Assembly: GCA_024233135.1 (NCBI GenBank)
Contig: JACKPZ010000005.1
Span: 165,262-229,261, forward strand
Direction: 5' to 3'
Source of the DNA: Akkermansiaceae bacterium
GTDB lineage: Bacteria > Verrucomicrobiota > Verrucomicrobiia > Verrucomicrobiales > Akkermansiaceae
DNA length: 64,000 nt
How positions within the stretch are numbered: position 1 is the stretch's first letter; every line of letters begins with the position of its first letter. A model generated the notes under the pieces. The model did not search any database. It worked only from the letters and a program-made list of their open reading frames with translations, and was not told the origin of the DNA. This document shows positions 1 to 9,781 of this stretch, in pieces. The position numbers and the translations under genes were made by a program.

Positions 1-405
1 GTGGACGAAATCGAACGCGCCTGCGCCACGGCGGATCTCATCGTCTGCGCGACGAACTCCCATGAACCGCTGGTCCGTGGCGGGTGGGTGAAACCCGGCG
101 CTCACGTCAATCTCTTCGGCAACCACCACGCCGACAAACGCGAGTGCGACACCGATCTTGTGGTGAACGCCGGCGTGTGGGTCGACAGCATGGAGAACTG
201 CATGCGTGAGGCCGGGGAGATCCTTGTCCCGATCCAGGAGGGACGGATCACAGCGGACCACGTGCTCGGCGAGCTGCGGGACTTGTGTCGCCGCGAATCG
301 CGCGGGCGACAGGGCGCCGATGAGATCACCATGTTCAAATCCGTTGGTTGCGCCCTGGGCGATCTCGCGGGGGCGAAGGCGGTGTTCGAGGGTGCGGACG
401 ATTGA
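1..405 (+). CDS. Ornithine cyclodeaminase/mu-crystallin family protein, C-terminal part
   Basis: The frame is open from the window edge, so the N-terminus lies outside and the GTG at base 1 need not be the start. The visible 134 residues match the NAD(P)-binding half of the ornithine cyclodeaminase/mu-crystallin family: a segment ADLIVCATNSHEPLV, the turn KPGAHVNLFGNH and the following KRECD, where the family usually has a Gly-rich turn and an (R/K)ELD. Members are ornithine cyclodeaminases, alanine dehydrogenases or ketimine reductases; the substrate cannot be decided from this fragment. It converges on the minus-strand gene ending at 673. Confidence 0.8.
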   Translation: MDEIERACATADLIVCATNSHEPLVRGGWVKPGAHVNLFGNHHADKRECDTDLVVNAGVWVDSMENCMREAGEILVPIQEGRITADHVLGELRDLCRRESRGRQGADEITMFKSVGCALGDLAGAKAVFEGADD

Positions 406-672
406 GCCCCTCCTGTTCCTCGGCACCAATGCTGTTCGAGAATCGGGCTGTGCGATGGCAAGGCGGTCGACGAAATCGGGCGTGAGACCTGCAAAGGCCG
501 ATGCCTCACCAACCTCCGCCCGTCCGGAAAGCCGGGCCGCATTGGGATTCGCGCCGATGCGGAAGCGCTTCGGAGCGCCGAGTTGTCCATCCGGACGGAT
601 GGACCGCGAATCCGGGCCCACAATCCGATTGCGGCTGGTCCCGCAATCCCGTCTTCTGACAAAGTCGGATTT
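406..672. other. Convergent intergenic region with several hairpins
   Basis: This 267-bp spacer lies between two converging genes and holds no convincing ORF. It is rich in self-complementary segments. One is a 20-nt palindrome at 585-604 with 9-bp arms (GTCCATCCG/CGGATGGAC); another is a hairpin at 627-648 with 8-bp arms (GATTGCGG/CCGCAATC). Neither is followed by a clear T-tract, so a bidirectional terminator is likely but unproven; a structured RNA is an alternative. Confidence 0.4.
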
Positions 673-1395
673 TCAGCCGGGTTCTTTCGGGACAGTTGCC
701 GGAGCGACGTCGACGATCGATGTGACGGTGGGTGCGACCGCACCGGGGGTGACGTGCACGACGAAGATCCGCCGGTAGTCCTCCAGATACTGCATCTGCC
801 GTTCGGTGAAAGGGACCCAGCGCTCTTCGTTGCGATAGTAGAAGTTCGTCTGGGCCATGTTGAAATCGTTCTTCCGCTTCACCGCCGGAATCTTGCAGAT
901 CTTTCCCGACTCGAGGGGGAGTTTGTGTTCGCCGATCTCGATGGCTGCTTCCACCGGGATGAGGCTGAGAGCCCGCGATTCCCCCTTGGGAAAGGCCGAA
1001 GGCCCGTCGTCGAGGACCACCATCTTGTACGCGGGCTCGGTGCCCGGGGGCATTCCCACGATGACGATGATCGCGCTTTTGGCCTTGGATGGAACCTTTG
1101 CGGAACAGATGGCCGATTCCTTGGCTTCCGCCGCGTTCTGGAAGGGCTTGCTGTAGAGGACGATCGAACCGTTGCTTGGAACCACGTTCTGCCCGTTCGA
1201 AAGGTTGCCCATCACGAGCTGCAGTTTTTCCGCACTGCCGGATGGATCCGCGACGTAGAGTTCGGCCATCGGTTTCACCGGATCGTGCAGGTAGGCGCGG
1301 ATCCGTAGCGGGGCGTCCGCCGCGGCCGAACGACCGGAAGAGCTCAGGGAAACGAGAAGTCCGGCGGCGCCGGCGAGGAGAGTGGTTTTGAACAT
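673..1395 (-). CDS. Exported hypothetical protein, 240 aa, downstream of Verru_Chthon A
   Basis: I do not recognise a named family. The chosen ATG at 1395 gives a typical signal peptide (MFKTTLLAGAAGLLVSLSSS followed by a cleavage-like SAAADA). A longer frame starting at 1500 would run back into the preceding gene and lose the signal peptide. The mature part begins RIRAYLHDPVKPMAELYV and looks like mixed beta strands; the C-terminus carries FYYRNEERWVPFTERQMQYLEDYRR. It starts only 10 bp after the stop of the Verru_Chthon A gene, so the two are almost certainly co-transcribed and may act together at the cell envelope. Confidence 0.75.
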   Translation of the reverse strand: MFKTTLLAGAAGLLVSLSSSGRSAAADAPLRIRAYLHDPVKPMAELYVADPSGSAEKLQLVMGNLSNGQNVVPSNGSIVLYSKPFQNAAEAKESAICSAKVPSKAKSAIIVIVGMPPGTEPAYKMVVLDDGPSAFPKGESRALSLIPVEAAIEIGEHKLPLESGKICKIPAVKRKNDFNMAQTNFYYRNEERWVPFTERQMQYLEDYRRIFVVHVTPGAVAPTVTSIVDVAPATVPKEPG

Positions 1396-1405
1396 GGAAG
1401 GTTTT

Positions 1406-4400
1406 TCAGACTTCGGATGGCGAGAGCCAGCGGAAGGAGACGAGTTGGAAGCGGCGGCCGAAGGTCTTGTTGGCCTCGGATGCGGAATCGGTGTAGGCAT
1501 TCAACGAGGGGCGGTCCGCCGGGTCAACATATTCGGGCACCCGCTGCACGACAGCCTCGGCATAGGCGCGGGCCGTGATGTTGTTCGCCTTGTCGCGGGC
1601 GTCGCCATACACGCGGATCACGAATGTGTCCGAACGCACGCTGATGGCCGGTTCGAGGACTTTCATCAGGTCCCCCTGGGTGATCCAGCCGGGCGCGCCT
1701 TCCGCCGGGTTTCCGGTGGAGACTTCGGGGGTCTTGAAGCCATAGACGTCGTTGTCCGAGATGTCGCTGCTGGTGACAGTCACCTGGTTCTGGAACATGC
1801 TGTCGTTGAGCTTCGCCTTCATGATGGCGGAGTGGAGGGCTCCGTAGCGGGTGAAATCGGATTCCGAGCCGATCCGACGGTTGACGAATTCGGACATCGA
1901 GAGGAAGGGACCGCGGAGACGGACTTCCTCGACGATGTGGCGGGCCAGTGAGTCGATTTGTCCGGGAGTGAGTTGGCGGAATCCGTTCCATTCGTTGGTC
2001 AGGGAATCATCGACGTCGTTGGGTCGGCTCAGTGCGACGCCGCCGTTGTTGGCGTCTCCGGCGTTCATCAGGCTCATCGACGGAACCGGGATGTTGTTGG
2101 GGCCGACGTATTCGATCGTGCCGCTCTTGCCCCAGAGGACGGGAACCCGCTCCTTCGAGAGTGCCGCGAGCTTGGCCTTCCATGCCTCCACACTGGTGGA
2201 ATTCACATTGAAGGAACCGCGCAGCAGCTGGAACTCGGCGGCCTTCTGATAGGCCTCGTCCGACGGGCGGTTTGCGGACGAATACATCTCGTTGGCCGCG
2301 CTGTCGGCTGTCTGGCCGGAGGGAAGATAGGGTTCGAAGGCCTGGTTGATCAACGGGAGATCGCCTGACATGAACCCGCTGAATACATTCTGCGAGTTGG
2401 TCGAGCCGTATTCGGCGAAGGTGGAGAAATAGAACCGGTCGTAGAGCGCGTGGTTGGCGAGGAACGAGTGGTCGAGGAGTTGGTAGCTGGCGACCGCGGG
2501 ATTGGTTTCGATCACCTGGTCCGTCGACATGAGCGGCGACACCACGGAGTTTGCGACGGGTTGGACGAAACTCGGGAGATAGCCGCAGGAAAACGCGTTC
2601 GAGCGGCGGAAGTCCGCGATCGTCTGCATCGGCCCGGTCGGCAATTCGAGGTAGCTGCCGGACTTGATCCCTTTGAGAGTGCTGTTTCCGGTGACCGAGG
2701 GGGTGCGGTTGGTCGAGTCGATGAAAAAGTAGTTCTCATATTCCTTGTCGCTGATGAACGGCTGGAAGTTCATCTCGTGCGACTGTGCGCCGGGTTTTTC
2801 GTTCTGCAGGTCGATGCGGACGACGTTGCGTGCGGGGTTGTGGAACATGTAGGGTTTGCCGGCGATCTGGCCGTCGCGGAGCACGTTCAAAGCGCCGTTC
2901 ACCTTGCTGCGGCTGTTCGTTTCGTAAACCCCGCCGTTGGTGGTGCGGGCGTAGGCGGAGAATACGGCGACGGTTTTCGCGCGGGCGTGCCGGGAGATTG
3001 GATCCGTGTTCGGGACGTACGCGTCGAGTGCGCGGAACGACGAGCCGTCGGCAGGATACTTGTAGATCTTGTTGGACAACAACAGTTTGTCGAGAGTGGC
3101 CTGGTTGCTGTAGCGGAACGTCAAGCCGCCGTAGCGCCGTTCCGCACCGCGGGACTTCAGTTTCGCCTCCACCGTGAACTCGCCGGTGCTGCCGGCCTTG
3201 GGCTGGACCAGGCCGAACTCCATCTTGACCGTGTCGGTCGAGCGAAGCCCGAACACGCCCTGCTTGTCATACTGACTGGACGGACTCGTGTCGTATGGCG
3301 CATGCAGAGGAGTGGTCCAGTCCACGTCGAAGCCAATGCATGGTCCGTTGAAGCCTGGAATCGACTTCACCTCAACGTCGGTCAGGTTGTTCTGCCAGTC
3401 GAAGAATGGGGTGATCGGATTCGCGAACGAGGACCGGGGATCGAGGTAGGGGCTGCAGATCAGCGTCTGCCCGGGTTTCATGGTGATCGGGCCGCTGGTG
3501 GATGAGCTGCTGGGGCTGCGCCAGTTCGCGATTCGCATGACAAATCTCTTCCCTTTGTTCCTCTGGCCGTCGTAGACGAACATTTCGTTGATCGGAACAA
3601 GCTGCTGATTCTGCGAGGCGTTGTTCATGAAGAGACGGAAACCGATCGGCACTCCGTCGATCGTGATCTCCATCTCATCGAAGGAAATATTGAGGTTGTA
3701 TGGGTTGTGGAGAGTGATCAGGGGAGTGTACATGAGGTGTCCCATGTAGAGCATCCTCGAATCGATCCCTTTCAAGGTGCCGACCCAGTTGGAGTGCGAG
3801 TCCCGCGTGACGTAGGTCATCAACGCCTCGACCTTTGCGATGACCGGACCTGGGAAATAGCGGGTCTGGGGATTCAGCGTGTTGCTGCTGATGTTGGACG
3901 GCTGGCGCTGATAGTAGGTGGGGGCGCTATCGGCGGTGGTGACGTCGGAGTAGATGTTGTAGTAGCCGGAGAGCGCGCTCCAATAGGGGTCGGAAGGACC
4001 GGAGATGCCGACGGTGGACTGGTAGACATTCGAGTTTCCGCCACGGAATTCCTCCGGAAGGGAGGTGCCGAGGGCGAACACGGTGGAAAGGTCACGTTTG
4101 AGGCCTCCCGTCCGCACATCGGCCATGACGCCTGTGGAGAACGGAGTCACATCGTTTCGGAACGACCGGATGTTCGCGGTGTTCGCCAGCAGGGAGACCT
4201 GTTCGAGGTCCGTCACCTTGCCGACGGTTTCCAAGGCACTGCTGTAGTCGGTCCGAGATTCATCGGTCGGCATGAAATCGAGCGCTTGTCCGGTGATTCC
4301 GGAAACCATCTCCGGATTCGGGCGCTGGCCCGCGAGCAGGCCCCGCATTTCCCACAACGAGTGCTCCTTGTCCGGATCGCGGTAGAGATTGATGCGCGCC

Positions 4401-4972
4401 TTCACCCCTTCGTCCGCGACATGCCAGGCGTAGGCACCCTTGACGGAACCGGAGTTCTTCAACGGAACAACTCCCGCGGTTGCCCTCGATGCCGCCGGTG
4501 CGTTGCCGCCCAAGGCTCCATCGGAAACGAGATCCACCTTTTCGCCGGACCACGACGAGATCGCGAAGTCCTTGTCCTTCAGGTCGTCCGGGTTCGGCGA
4601 TGAGACGAGCCAGCTTTGGAAGCGGTCCTCATGCTCTGCATCGTAGTTCGGAGAGGATAGCGGACTGTAGTCCCAAGATTCCCAGCTTCCGGTGAGATTC
4701 GGTTTTCCCGGGTTCTCGGCGACGATCCCCGAGGTTGCCGAGATCGCACGGTCGGGTCCGAGGTTTCTCTGGAGGTCACCGAGCGCGAGCATCAAGGCGA
4801 CCCTTGCGTTCGCTCGTGCGTTGGCCATCGCGTCGCCCTGGGAAGCGGTTCGCAGCGAAATCGCCGAGAGTGTGAGCATGCCGACGGCAATGATCGTCAA
4901 CAGGATCATCAACGAAATCGTGACGATCAGCGCGAAACCATTTGTTTTTCTGGACGGAACTGGGGTTTTCAT
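1406..4972 (-). CDS. Verru_Chthon cassette protein A
   Basis: 1188 residues. Residues about 10-37 (GFALIVTISLMILLTIIAVG) form a pilin/PilX-like hydrophobic helix after a short basic leader, followed by NARANARVALMLALGDLQRNLG, which is characteristic of the Verru_Chthon cassette protein A family (TIGR02600 as I recall it). The remainder is a long predicted exported region. The family was defined as part of a four-gene cassette (A-D) with prepilin-like N-termini, found in Verrucomicrobia; the function is unknown. Here only A is present, followed by a small exported protein. The divergent neighbour is the ribosomal cluster, so B, C and D are not adjacent. Confidence 0.85.
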   Translation of the reverse strand: MKTPVPSRKTNGFALIVTISLMILLTIIAVGMLTLSAISLRTASQGDAMANARANARVALMLALGDLQRNLGPDRAISATSGIVAENPGKPNLTGSWESWDYSPLSSPNYDAEHEDRFQSWLVSSPNPDDLKDKDFAISSWSGEKVDLVSDGALGGNAPAASRATAGVVPLKNSGSVKGAYAWHVADEGVKARINLYRDPDKEHSLWEMRGLLAGQRPNPEMVSGITGQALDFMPTDESRTDYSSALETVGKVTDLEQVSLLANTANIRSFRNDVTPFSTGVMADVRTGGLKRDLSTVFALGTSLPEEFRGGNSNVYQSTVGISGPSDPYWSALSGYYNIYSDVTTADSAPTYYQRQPSNISSNTLNPQTRYFPGPVIAKVEALMTYVTRDSHSNWVGTLKGIDSRMLYMGHLMYTPLITLHNPYNLNISFDEMEITIDGVPIGFRLFMNNASQNQQLVPINEMFVYDGQRNKGKRFVMRIANWRSPSSSSTSGPITMKPGQTLICSPYLDPRSSFANPITPFFDWQNNLTDVEVKSIPGFNGPCIGFDVDWTTPLHAPYDTSPSSQYDKQGVFGLRSTDTVKMEFGLVQPKAGSTGEFTVEAKLKSRGAERRYGGLTFRYSNQATLDKLLLSNKIYKYPADGSSFRALDAYVPNTDPISRHARAKTVAVFSAYARTTNGGVYETNSRSKVNGALNVLRDGQIAGKPYMFHNPARNVVRIDLQNEKPGAQSHEMNFQPFISDKEYENYFFIDSTNRTPSVTGNSTLKGIKSGSYLELPTGPMQTIADFRRSNAFSCGYLPSFVQPVANSVVSPLMSTDQVIETNPAVASYQLLDHSFLANHALYDRFYFSTFAEYGSTNSQNVFSGFMSGDLPLINQAFEPYLPSGQTADSAANEMYSSANRPSDEAYQKAAEFQLLRGSFNVNSTSVEAWKAKLAALSKERVPVLWGKSGTIEYVGPNNIPVPSMSLMNAGDANNGGVALSRPNDVDDSLTNEWNGFRQLTPGQIDSLARHIVEEVRLRGPFLSMSEFVNRRIGSESDFTRYGALHSAIMKAKLNDSMFQNQVTVTSSDISDNDVYGFKTPEVSTGNPAEGAPGWITQGDLMKVLEPAISVRSDTFVIRVYGDARDKANNITARAYAEAVVQRVPEYVDPADRPSLNAYTDSASEANKTFGRRFQLVSFRWLSPSEV

Positions 4973-5441
4973 ACACGAGATACAGAGAAGACGCAGGGAA
5001 CGATACGAAATGACTTTGTAAATACAATCGATTTTTTTACGAGGTTCGCTCCGGATCGCAGCCTAGAATGGGTGAGACTGGATTCGTTCTACAATAGCCC
5101 TTTCGGGTGAAACCGTTGCCATTTCGTGCGAAATACTGGCGATTGCGGAACTGCGGGGCGGAAGATCCGGGAGCATCTTCTGAGACGGCTGGCGGGGGAG
5201 GGCAGGGGGCGGGTGGTTTTACAGTTTACAGAATAGGGAGGCTTTTCGGGAATCGGTTCGGCGTATGGTCAGTCCTCCAATGTCTGAAAACTGACAATGG
5301 AATACAGCCGCGGGCGGTCGAACGTTAACACGAGCTCTCGCAAATCGGTTGATTGTCAGTTGATTTTGAGGGGTTTCCGGAAGCAGGTGGCGGGGCGGAT
5401 GCCCGCATCGCGAAAAAAATCAAGGAATTGGAAAATAGGGC
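4973..5441. other. Divergent intergenic region before the str operon
   Basis: About 470 bp between the minus-strand Verru_Chthon A start and the str promoter. It is more AT-rich than its surroundings near 5015-5050, with a run of seven T at 5033-5039. Small reading frames here (for example 5107-5328) lack protein-like composition and ribosome-binding sites, so I call no gene. A weak minus-strand promoter for the Verru_Chthon gene (TTGTAT, 16 bp, TATCGT on the complement, about 5000-5030) is possible. Confidence 0.35.
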
Positions 5442-5469
5442 TTGTCAGGTCGGGATCGACTCCTATCTT
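5442..5469 (+). promoter_or_regulatory. Probable sigma-70-type promoter of the ribosomal cluster
   Basis: TTGTCA at 5442-5447 and TATCTT at 5464-5469 are separated by 16 bp. Transcription would start near 5476, leaving a leader of about 140 nt before rpsL. This is the best housekeeping-type promoter in front of the ribosomal genes, and a long cluster with mostly short spacers follows it. Confidence 0.55.
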
Positions 5470-5616
5470 CGCCGCCCCGCATCACGGCCTGCCAGCAATC
5501 TGGGGTGGGCCAACACGAGGGACTATCGGGTGCAGCTCCGGAAAAAAGCTTGAGCGAGGATTTCCTCGTCGGCGGTCCGGTTTGCCCCGCGCAAAACCAC
5601 TACCACGCAGGAAATC

Positions 5617-6000
5617 ATGCCGACCATCAACCAGCTCGTCCGCAAGGGACGCCACACTCCGGCCGAGAAGTCGAAGTCGCCCGCCCTTGTGAACTGCCCC
5701 CAGCGCCGCGGAGTCTGCCTTCAGGTGATGACCCGCACGCCGAAGAAGCCGAACTCGGCTCTCCGGAAAGTGGCCAAAGTTCGCCTTACCAACGGCTACG
5801 AGGTCATCGCCTACATCGGCGGTGAAGGCCACAACCTCCAGGAGCACTCGATCGTCCTCGTTCGTGGCGGCCGGGTGAAAGACCTTCCGGGTGTCCGCTA
5901 CCACATCGTTCGTGGATCGCTCGATACCCTCGGCGTCGACAAGCGCCGCCAAAGTCGCTCGAAGTACGGCGCCAAGCGTCCGAAGGAAGCGAAGAAGTAA
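5617..6000 (+). CDS. rpsL: 30S ribosomal protein S12
   Basis: 127 residues, normal length. S12 lies at the decoding centre of the 30S subunit. The conserved TPKKPNSALRKVAKVRLTNG (residues 41-60) and GGRVKDLPGVRYH (84-96) are intact. Lys43 and Lys88 have the unmutated residues associated with streptomycin sensitivity in other bacteria, and Asp89, the residue methylthiolated by RimO in E. coli, is present. First gene of the cluster; rpsG follows after 36 bp. Confidence 0.98.
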   Translation: MPTINQLVRKGRHTPAEKSKSPALVNCPQRRGVCLQVMTRTPKKPNSALRKVAKVRLTNGYEVIAYIGGEGHNLQEHSIVLVRGGRVKDLPGVRYHIVRGSLDTLGVDKRRQSRSKYGAKRPKEAKK

Positions 6001-6036
6001 TCCGTTTCCGAATCCAACCTTCATCCCACCAACGCC

Positions 6037-6510
6037 ATGCCCCGCCGCAAGCGAGTTTTCACCAAGCCGGATCGCCGCGATCCCCGTTACGACAGCGCCC
6101 TCGTCGGTCACCTCATCAGCAAGGTCATGACCAGTGGCAAGCGCTCGCTCGCCCAACGGATCGTCTACGCGGCGATCGACCGTGCCAACGAAGGCATTGA
6201 CACCGTTGATCCGCTCGAGGTCATCACCCGTGCCGTCGAAAACGCCAAGCCCCGCGTGGAGGTCAAGTCCCGCCGGGTCGGCGGAGCCACCTATCAAGTG
6301 CCGCTTGAAGTCGCCGCGGACCGCTCCGAGTCCCTCGCCATGCGCTGGCTCGTCGGCTACGCCCGCGGCCGCAAGGGCACTCCGATGCACGTCGCCCTCG
6401 CCAACGAGATCAAGGACGCCGCCAACAATCAGGGTGCCGCCGTCCGCAAGCGCGACGACGTCCACAAGATGGCACAAGCCAACCGCGCCTTCGCCCACTT
6501 CCGCTTCTGA
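6037..6510 (+). CDS. rpsG: 30S ribosomal protein S7
   Basis: 157 residues. S7 nucleates assembly of the 30S head on the 3' major domain of 16S rRNA. The N-terminal MPRRKR and the blocks VGHLISKVMTSGKRSLAQ and VGGATYQVPLEV are family hallmarks. It sits between rpsL and fusA as in the classical str operon. In E. coli S7 is the translational autoregulator of that operon; whether this holds here cannot be seen. Confidence 0.98.
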   Translation: MPRRKRVFTKPDRRDPRYDSALVGHLISKVMTSGKRSLAQRIVYAAIDRANEGIDTVDPLEVITRAVENAKPRVEVKSRRVGGATYQVPLEVAADRSESLAMRWLVGYARGRKGTPMHVALANEIKDAANNQGAAVRKRDDVHKMAQANRAFAHFRF

Positions 6511-6539
6511 TCCTTCCGCGCCGCGAGGCGCCCGCCACC

Positions 6540-8681
6540 GTGAATCCGAACAGTCCAAACCGCCCCTATGTGCTCGAACGCACCCGTAATATCGGGATTG
6601 CGGCGCACATCGATGCGGGCAAGACGACCCTCACGGAGCGGATTCTGTTCTACACCGGCATGATCCACCGGATCGGCGAGGTCCATGACGGGGCCGCGAC
6701 GACCGACTGGATGGAGCAGGAAAAGGAACGCGGCATCACCATCACCTCCGCCGCCGTGACCACCGAGTGGTGGCAGCGCGAGGAACAGGGATCGACCAAG
6801 CTGTTCACCGAGCAGAAGCAACGGATCAACATCATCGACACCCCCGGGCACGTCGATTTCACCGCCGAGGTCGAGCGGTCCCTGCGGGTGCTCGACGGCG
6901 CGGTGGTGGTCTTCTGCGGCGTCGCCGGAGTTCAGCCGCAGACCGAGACCGTCTGGCGGCAGGCTTCGAAGTACAAGGTGCCGCGGATTGTCTTCGTCAA
7001 CAAGATGGACCGCACCGGGGCCGATTTCGACCGCGTGTTTTCCGAGGTGAGGGAGAAACTCGGCGCCAACGCCGTCCGCATCCTCATCCCGATCGGCGCG
7101 GAAGACCAGCTCAAGGGCCAGATCGACGTGGTCAACCAAAAGGCGGTCTATTATTCGGACGACGATAAATTTGGCTCCACCTACACCGTCAGGGACCTCG
7201 AGGGCGAGCTGAAGGACATCGCCGCGGAAGCCTACGAGGAACTGCTGCACGCGGTGGCCGACGTGGATGACAAGGTGGCGGAGAAATTCTTGATGGAGGA
7301 GCCGGTTTCCCGCGAGGAACTCAAGCAAGGCATCCGTCGCGCCACGGTTTCCAACAAGCTGATCCCGGTCACCGGCGGGTCCGCCTTCAAGAACAAGGGC
7401 GTCCAGTATCTGCTCGACGCGGTGGTCGATTACCTTCCGAGCCCGCTCGATATCCCGTCCGCCTTCGGAATGGATCCCGAAGACGAGGAGCACAAGATCG
7501 AGGTCAAGACCTCGGACAACGAAAAGTTCTGCGCCCTCGCCTTCAAACTCTGGGCCGACAAGTTCGTCGGCAAGCTCGTCTTCTTCCGGGTCTACTCCGG
7601 AGTCGTCAAGAAGGGCGACACCATCTACAACCCGCGCACCCGCCGCACCGAGCGGGTCGGCCGCCTGATCCAGATCCAGGCCGATGCGCACAAGGACATC
7701 GATACCTGTTACGCCGGCGACATCGCCGCGATGGTCGGTCTGAAAAACGTCACCACCGGTGACACGCTCGCCGCCGACGGATACGACGTGGTGCTCGAGC
7801 CCCCGACCTTCCCCGAGCCGGTCATCTCGATGGCCGTCGAGCCGAAGACCAAGGCCGACCAGGAAAAACTCGCCAACGCGCTTTCCCGTCTCTCCGAAGA
7901 GGACCCCACCTTCACCGTCAAGACCGACGAGGAGACCGGCCAGACCATCATTTCCGGAATGGGTGAGCTGCACCTGGAAATCATCGTCGATCGCCTGCGC
8001 CGCGAGTTCAAAGTCGAGGCCAATACAGGCGCCCCGCAGATCGCCTACCGCGAAACGATCACCGCCGAGGCGAAAGGGGAGGGCAAGCTGGTCAAACAAT
8101 CCGGCGGCCGCGGACAATACGGCCACGTCATTCTTTCCGTCCGCCCGAACGAAAAGGGCAAGGGGCTCACCATCGAAAACAAGGTGGTCGGCGGCACCAT
8201 TCCGAAGGAATACATCAATGCCGTCTACAAGGGCGTCAACGAGTCCATGACCACCGGCATCATCGCCGGCTACCCGGTCATCGATGTCCACGTCGACATC
8301 CTCGACGGATCCTCCCACGAGGTCGACTCAAACGAGAACGCCTTCACCATGGCGGCCATCTTCGCGATGCGCGATGCGTTCAAGAAGGCCAAGTCGATCC
8401 TGCTCGAGCCGATCATGGCCGTCGAAGTCTCCACTCCGGATGACTATCAGGGCGACGTGATGGGCGATCTCAACCGCCGCCGCGGACAGATCCAGAACAT
8501 GGAGTCGAAAGGCTCGCTCGCGATCGTCCGCGCCAATGTCCCCCTCAAGGAAATGTTCGGCTACTCCACCGCCGTCCGCACCCTCTCCTCGGGCCGTGCC
8601 TCCTATGCGATGACCCCGTCGCATTTCGAGCTCGTCCCATCCAACATCGTCGAAGAGATCGTAAGCGACCGCTTAGGCTGA
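6540..8681 (+). CDS. fusA: Elongation factor G
   Basis: 713 residues, full length; the start is a GTG at 6540, 29 bp after rpsG. EF-G is the GTPase that drives translocation on the ribosome. GTPase motifs are clear: AHIDAGKT (22-29), the switch II segment DTPGHVDF (100-107) and NKMD (154-157). Domains II to V follow, with the domain IV segment SGGRGQYGHV. In many bacteria tuf follows fusA in this operon; here the next gene is rpsJ, so tuf must lie elsewhere. Confidence 0.98.
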   Translation: MNPNSPNRPYVLERTRNIGIAAHIDAGKTTLTERILFYTGMIHRIGEVHDGAATTDWMEQEKERGITITSAAVTTEWWQREEQGSTKLFTEQKQRINIIDTPGHVDFTAEVERSLRVLDGAVVVFCGVAGVQPQTETVWRQASKYKVPRIVFVNKMDRTGADFDRVFSEVREKLGANAVRILIPIGAEDQLKGQIDVVNQKAVYYSDDDKFGSTYTVRDLEGELKDIAAEAYEELLHAVADVDDKVAEKFLMEEPVSREELKQGIRRATVSNKLIPVTGGSAFKNKGVQYLLDAVVDYLPSPLDIPSAFGMDPEDEEHKIEVKTSDNEKFCALAFKLWADKFVGKLVFFRVYSGVVKKGDTIYNPRTRRTERVGRLIQIQADAHKDIDTCYAGDIAAMVGLKNVTTGDTLAADGYDVVLEPPTFPEPVISMAVEPKTKADQEKLANALSRLSEEDPTFTVKTDEETGQTIISGMGELHLEIIVDRLRREFKVEANTGAPQIAYRETITAEAKGEGKLVKQSGGRGQYGHVILSVRPNEKGKGLTIENKVVGGTIPKEYINAVYKGVNESMTTGIIAGYPVIDVHVDILDGSSHEVDSNENAFTMAAIFAMRDAFKKAKSILLEPIMAVEVSTPDDYQGDVMGDLNRRRGQIQNMESKGSLAIVRANVPLKEMFGYSTAVRTLSSGRASYAMTPSHFELVPSNIVEEIVSDRLG

Positions 8682-8740
8682 TCACTCGCCCTGCAGACCC
8701 ACAACGTAAACCGTCACCAACCCCTCCACCTCTCCCAGTT

Positions 8741-9049
<309 letters not shown>

Positions 9050-9103
9050 GCAGCCGGTTGATTCGTTACCTCACACCTTCCAACTTCAAACTTTCCACTC
9101 GCA

Positions 9104-9739
9104 ATGTCACTCGGCCTACTTGGTAAAAAACTCGGCATGACCCGCTTGTTCGACGAACAAGCCGGATCGATGATCCCCGTCACCGTGATCGAGGTCTCCG
9201 GAAACACGATCCTCCAGGTCAAAACCCCGGAGAAGGACGGCTACACCGCCGTGCAGGTCGGTTACGGCGAACAATCCGAAAAGCGCGCCATCAAGCCGGA
9301 ACTCGGCCACCTCAAGAAGTCCGGCGCGACTCCCAAACGGTTCATCCAGGAGTTCCGCCTCGAGAATGGTGCCGATGCTCCCGAAACCCATCCCGGTTTG
9401 GATACCTTCACCGAAGGCCAGTGGGTCGACGTGATCGGTCACTCGAAGGGCCGTGGATTCCAAGGTGCCGTCAAGCGCCACGGTTTCGGTGGTCTCAAAC
9501 AAACCCACGGTTCGATGATGCACCGCCGGACCGGCGCCATCGCCGCCGGCTCGACCCCCGGCCGCGTTTGGAAGAATCAGAAGATGCCCGGCCACATGGG
9601 CACCACCCGCACCACCGTCCAGAACCTCAAGGTCGTCGCCGTGCGCGCCGACGATGGTGTGATCCTCGTTTCCGGCGCGATTCCCGGCGCCAACGGCGAC
9701 TACGTCACCATCCGCCCCGCCAAGAAGAAGACCGCCTGA
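9104..9739 (+). CDS. rplC: 50S ribosomal protein L3
   Basis: 211 residues, normal length. L3 is an early 50S assembly protein that reaches towards the peptidyl-transferase centre. The start GLLGKKLGMTRLFDE and the central extension SKGRGFQGAVKRHGFGG and QTHGSMMHRRTGAIAAGSTPGRVWKNQKMPGHMG (read in pieces) are typical. It lies between rpsJ and rplD in canonical order. Confidence 0.97.
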   Translation: MSLGLLGKKLGMTRLFDEQAGSMIPVTVIEVSGNTILQVKTPEKDGYTAVQVGYGEQSEKRAIKPELGHLKKSGATPKRFIQEFRLENGADAPETHPGLDTFTEGQWVDVIGHSKGRGFQGAVKRHGFGGLKQTHGSMMHRRTGAIAAGSTPGRVWKNQKMPGHMGTTRTTVQNLKVVAVRADDGVILVSGAIPGANGDYVTIRPAKKKTA

Positions 9740-9781
9740 ACCCGGCGTCCTCACCCCTGAACCTCATTCCGCACTTCCGCC

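Noticed and set aside
5107..5692. Small frames upstream of rpsL
   Set aside because: No ribosome-binding site, low protein-like quality, and they run through the str promoter and leader.
6429..8318. Minus-strand open frame of 629 codons
   Set aside because: It is the mirror of fusA; its Asp/Gly/Val-rich composition is the usual antisense product of high-GC codons and it has no family resemblance.
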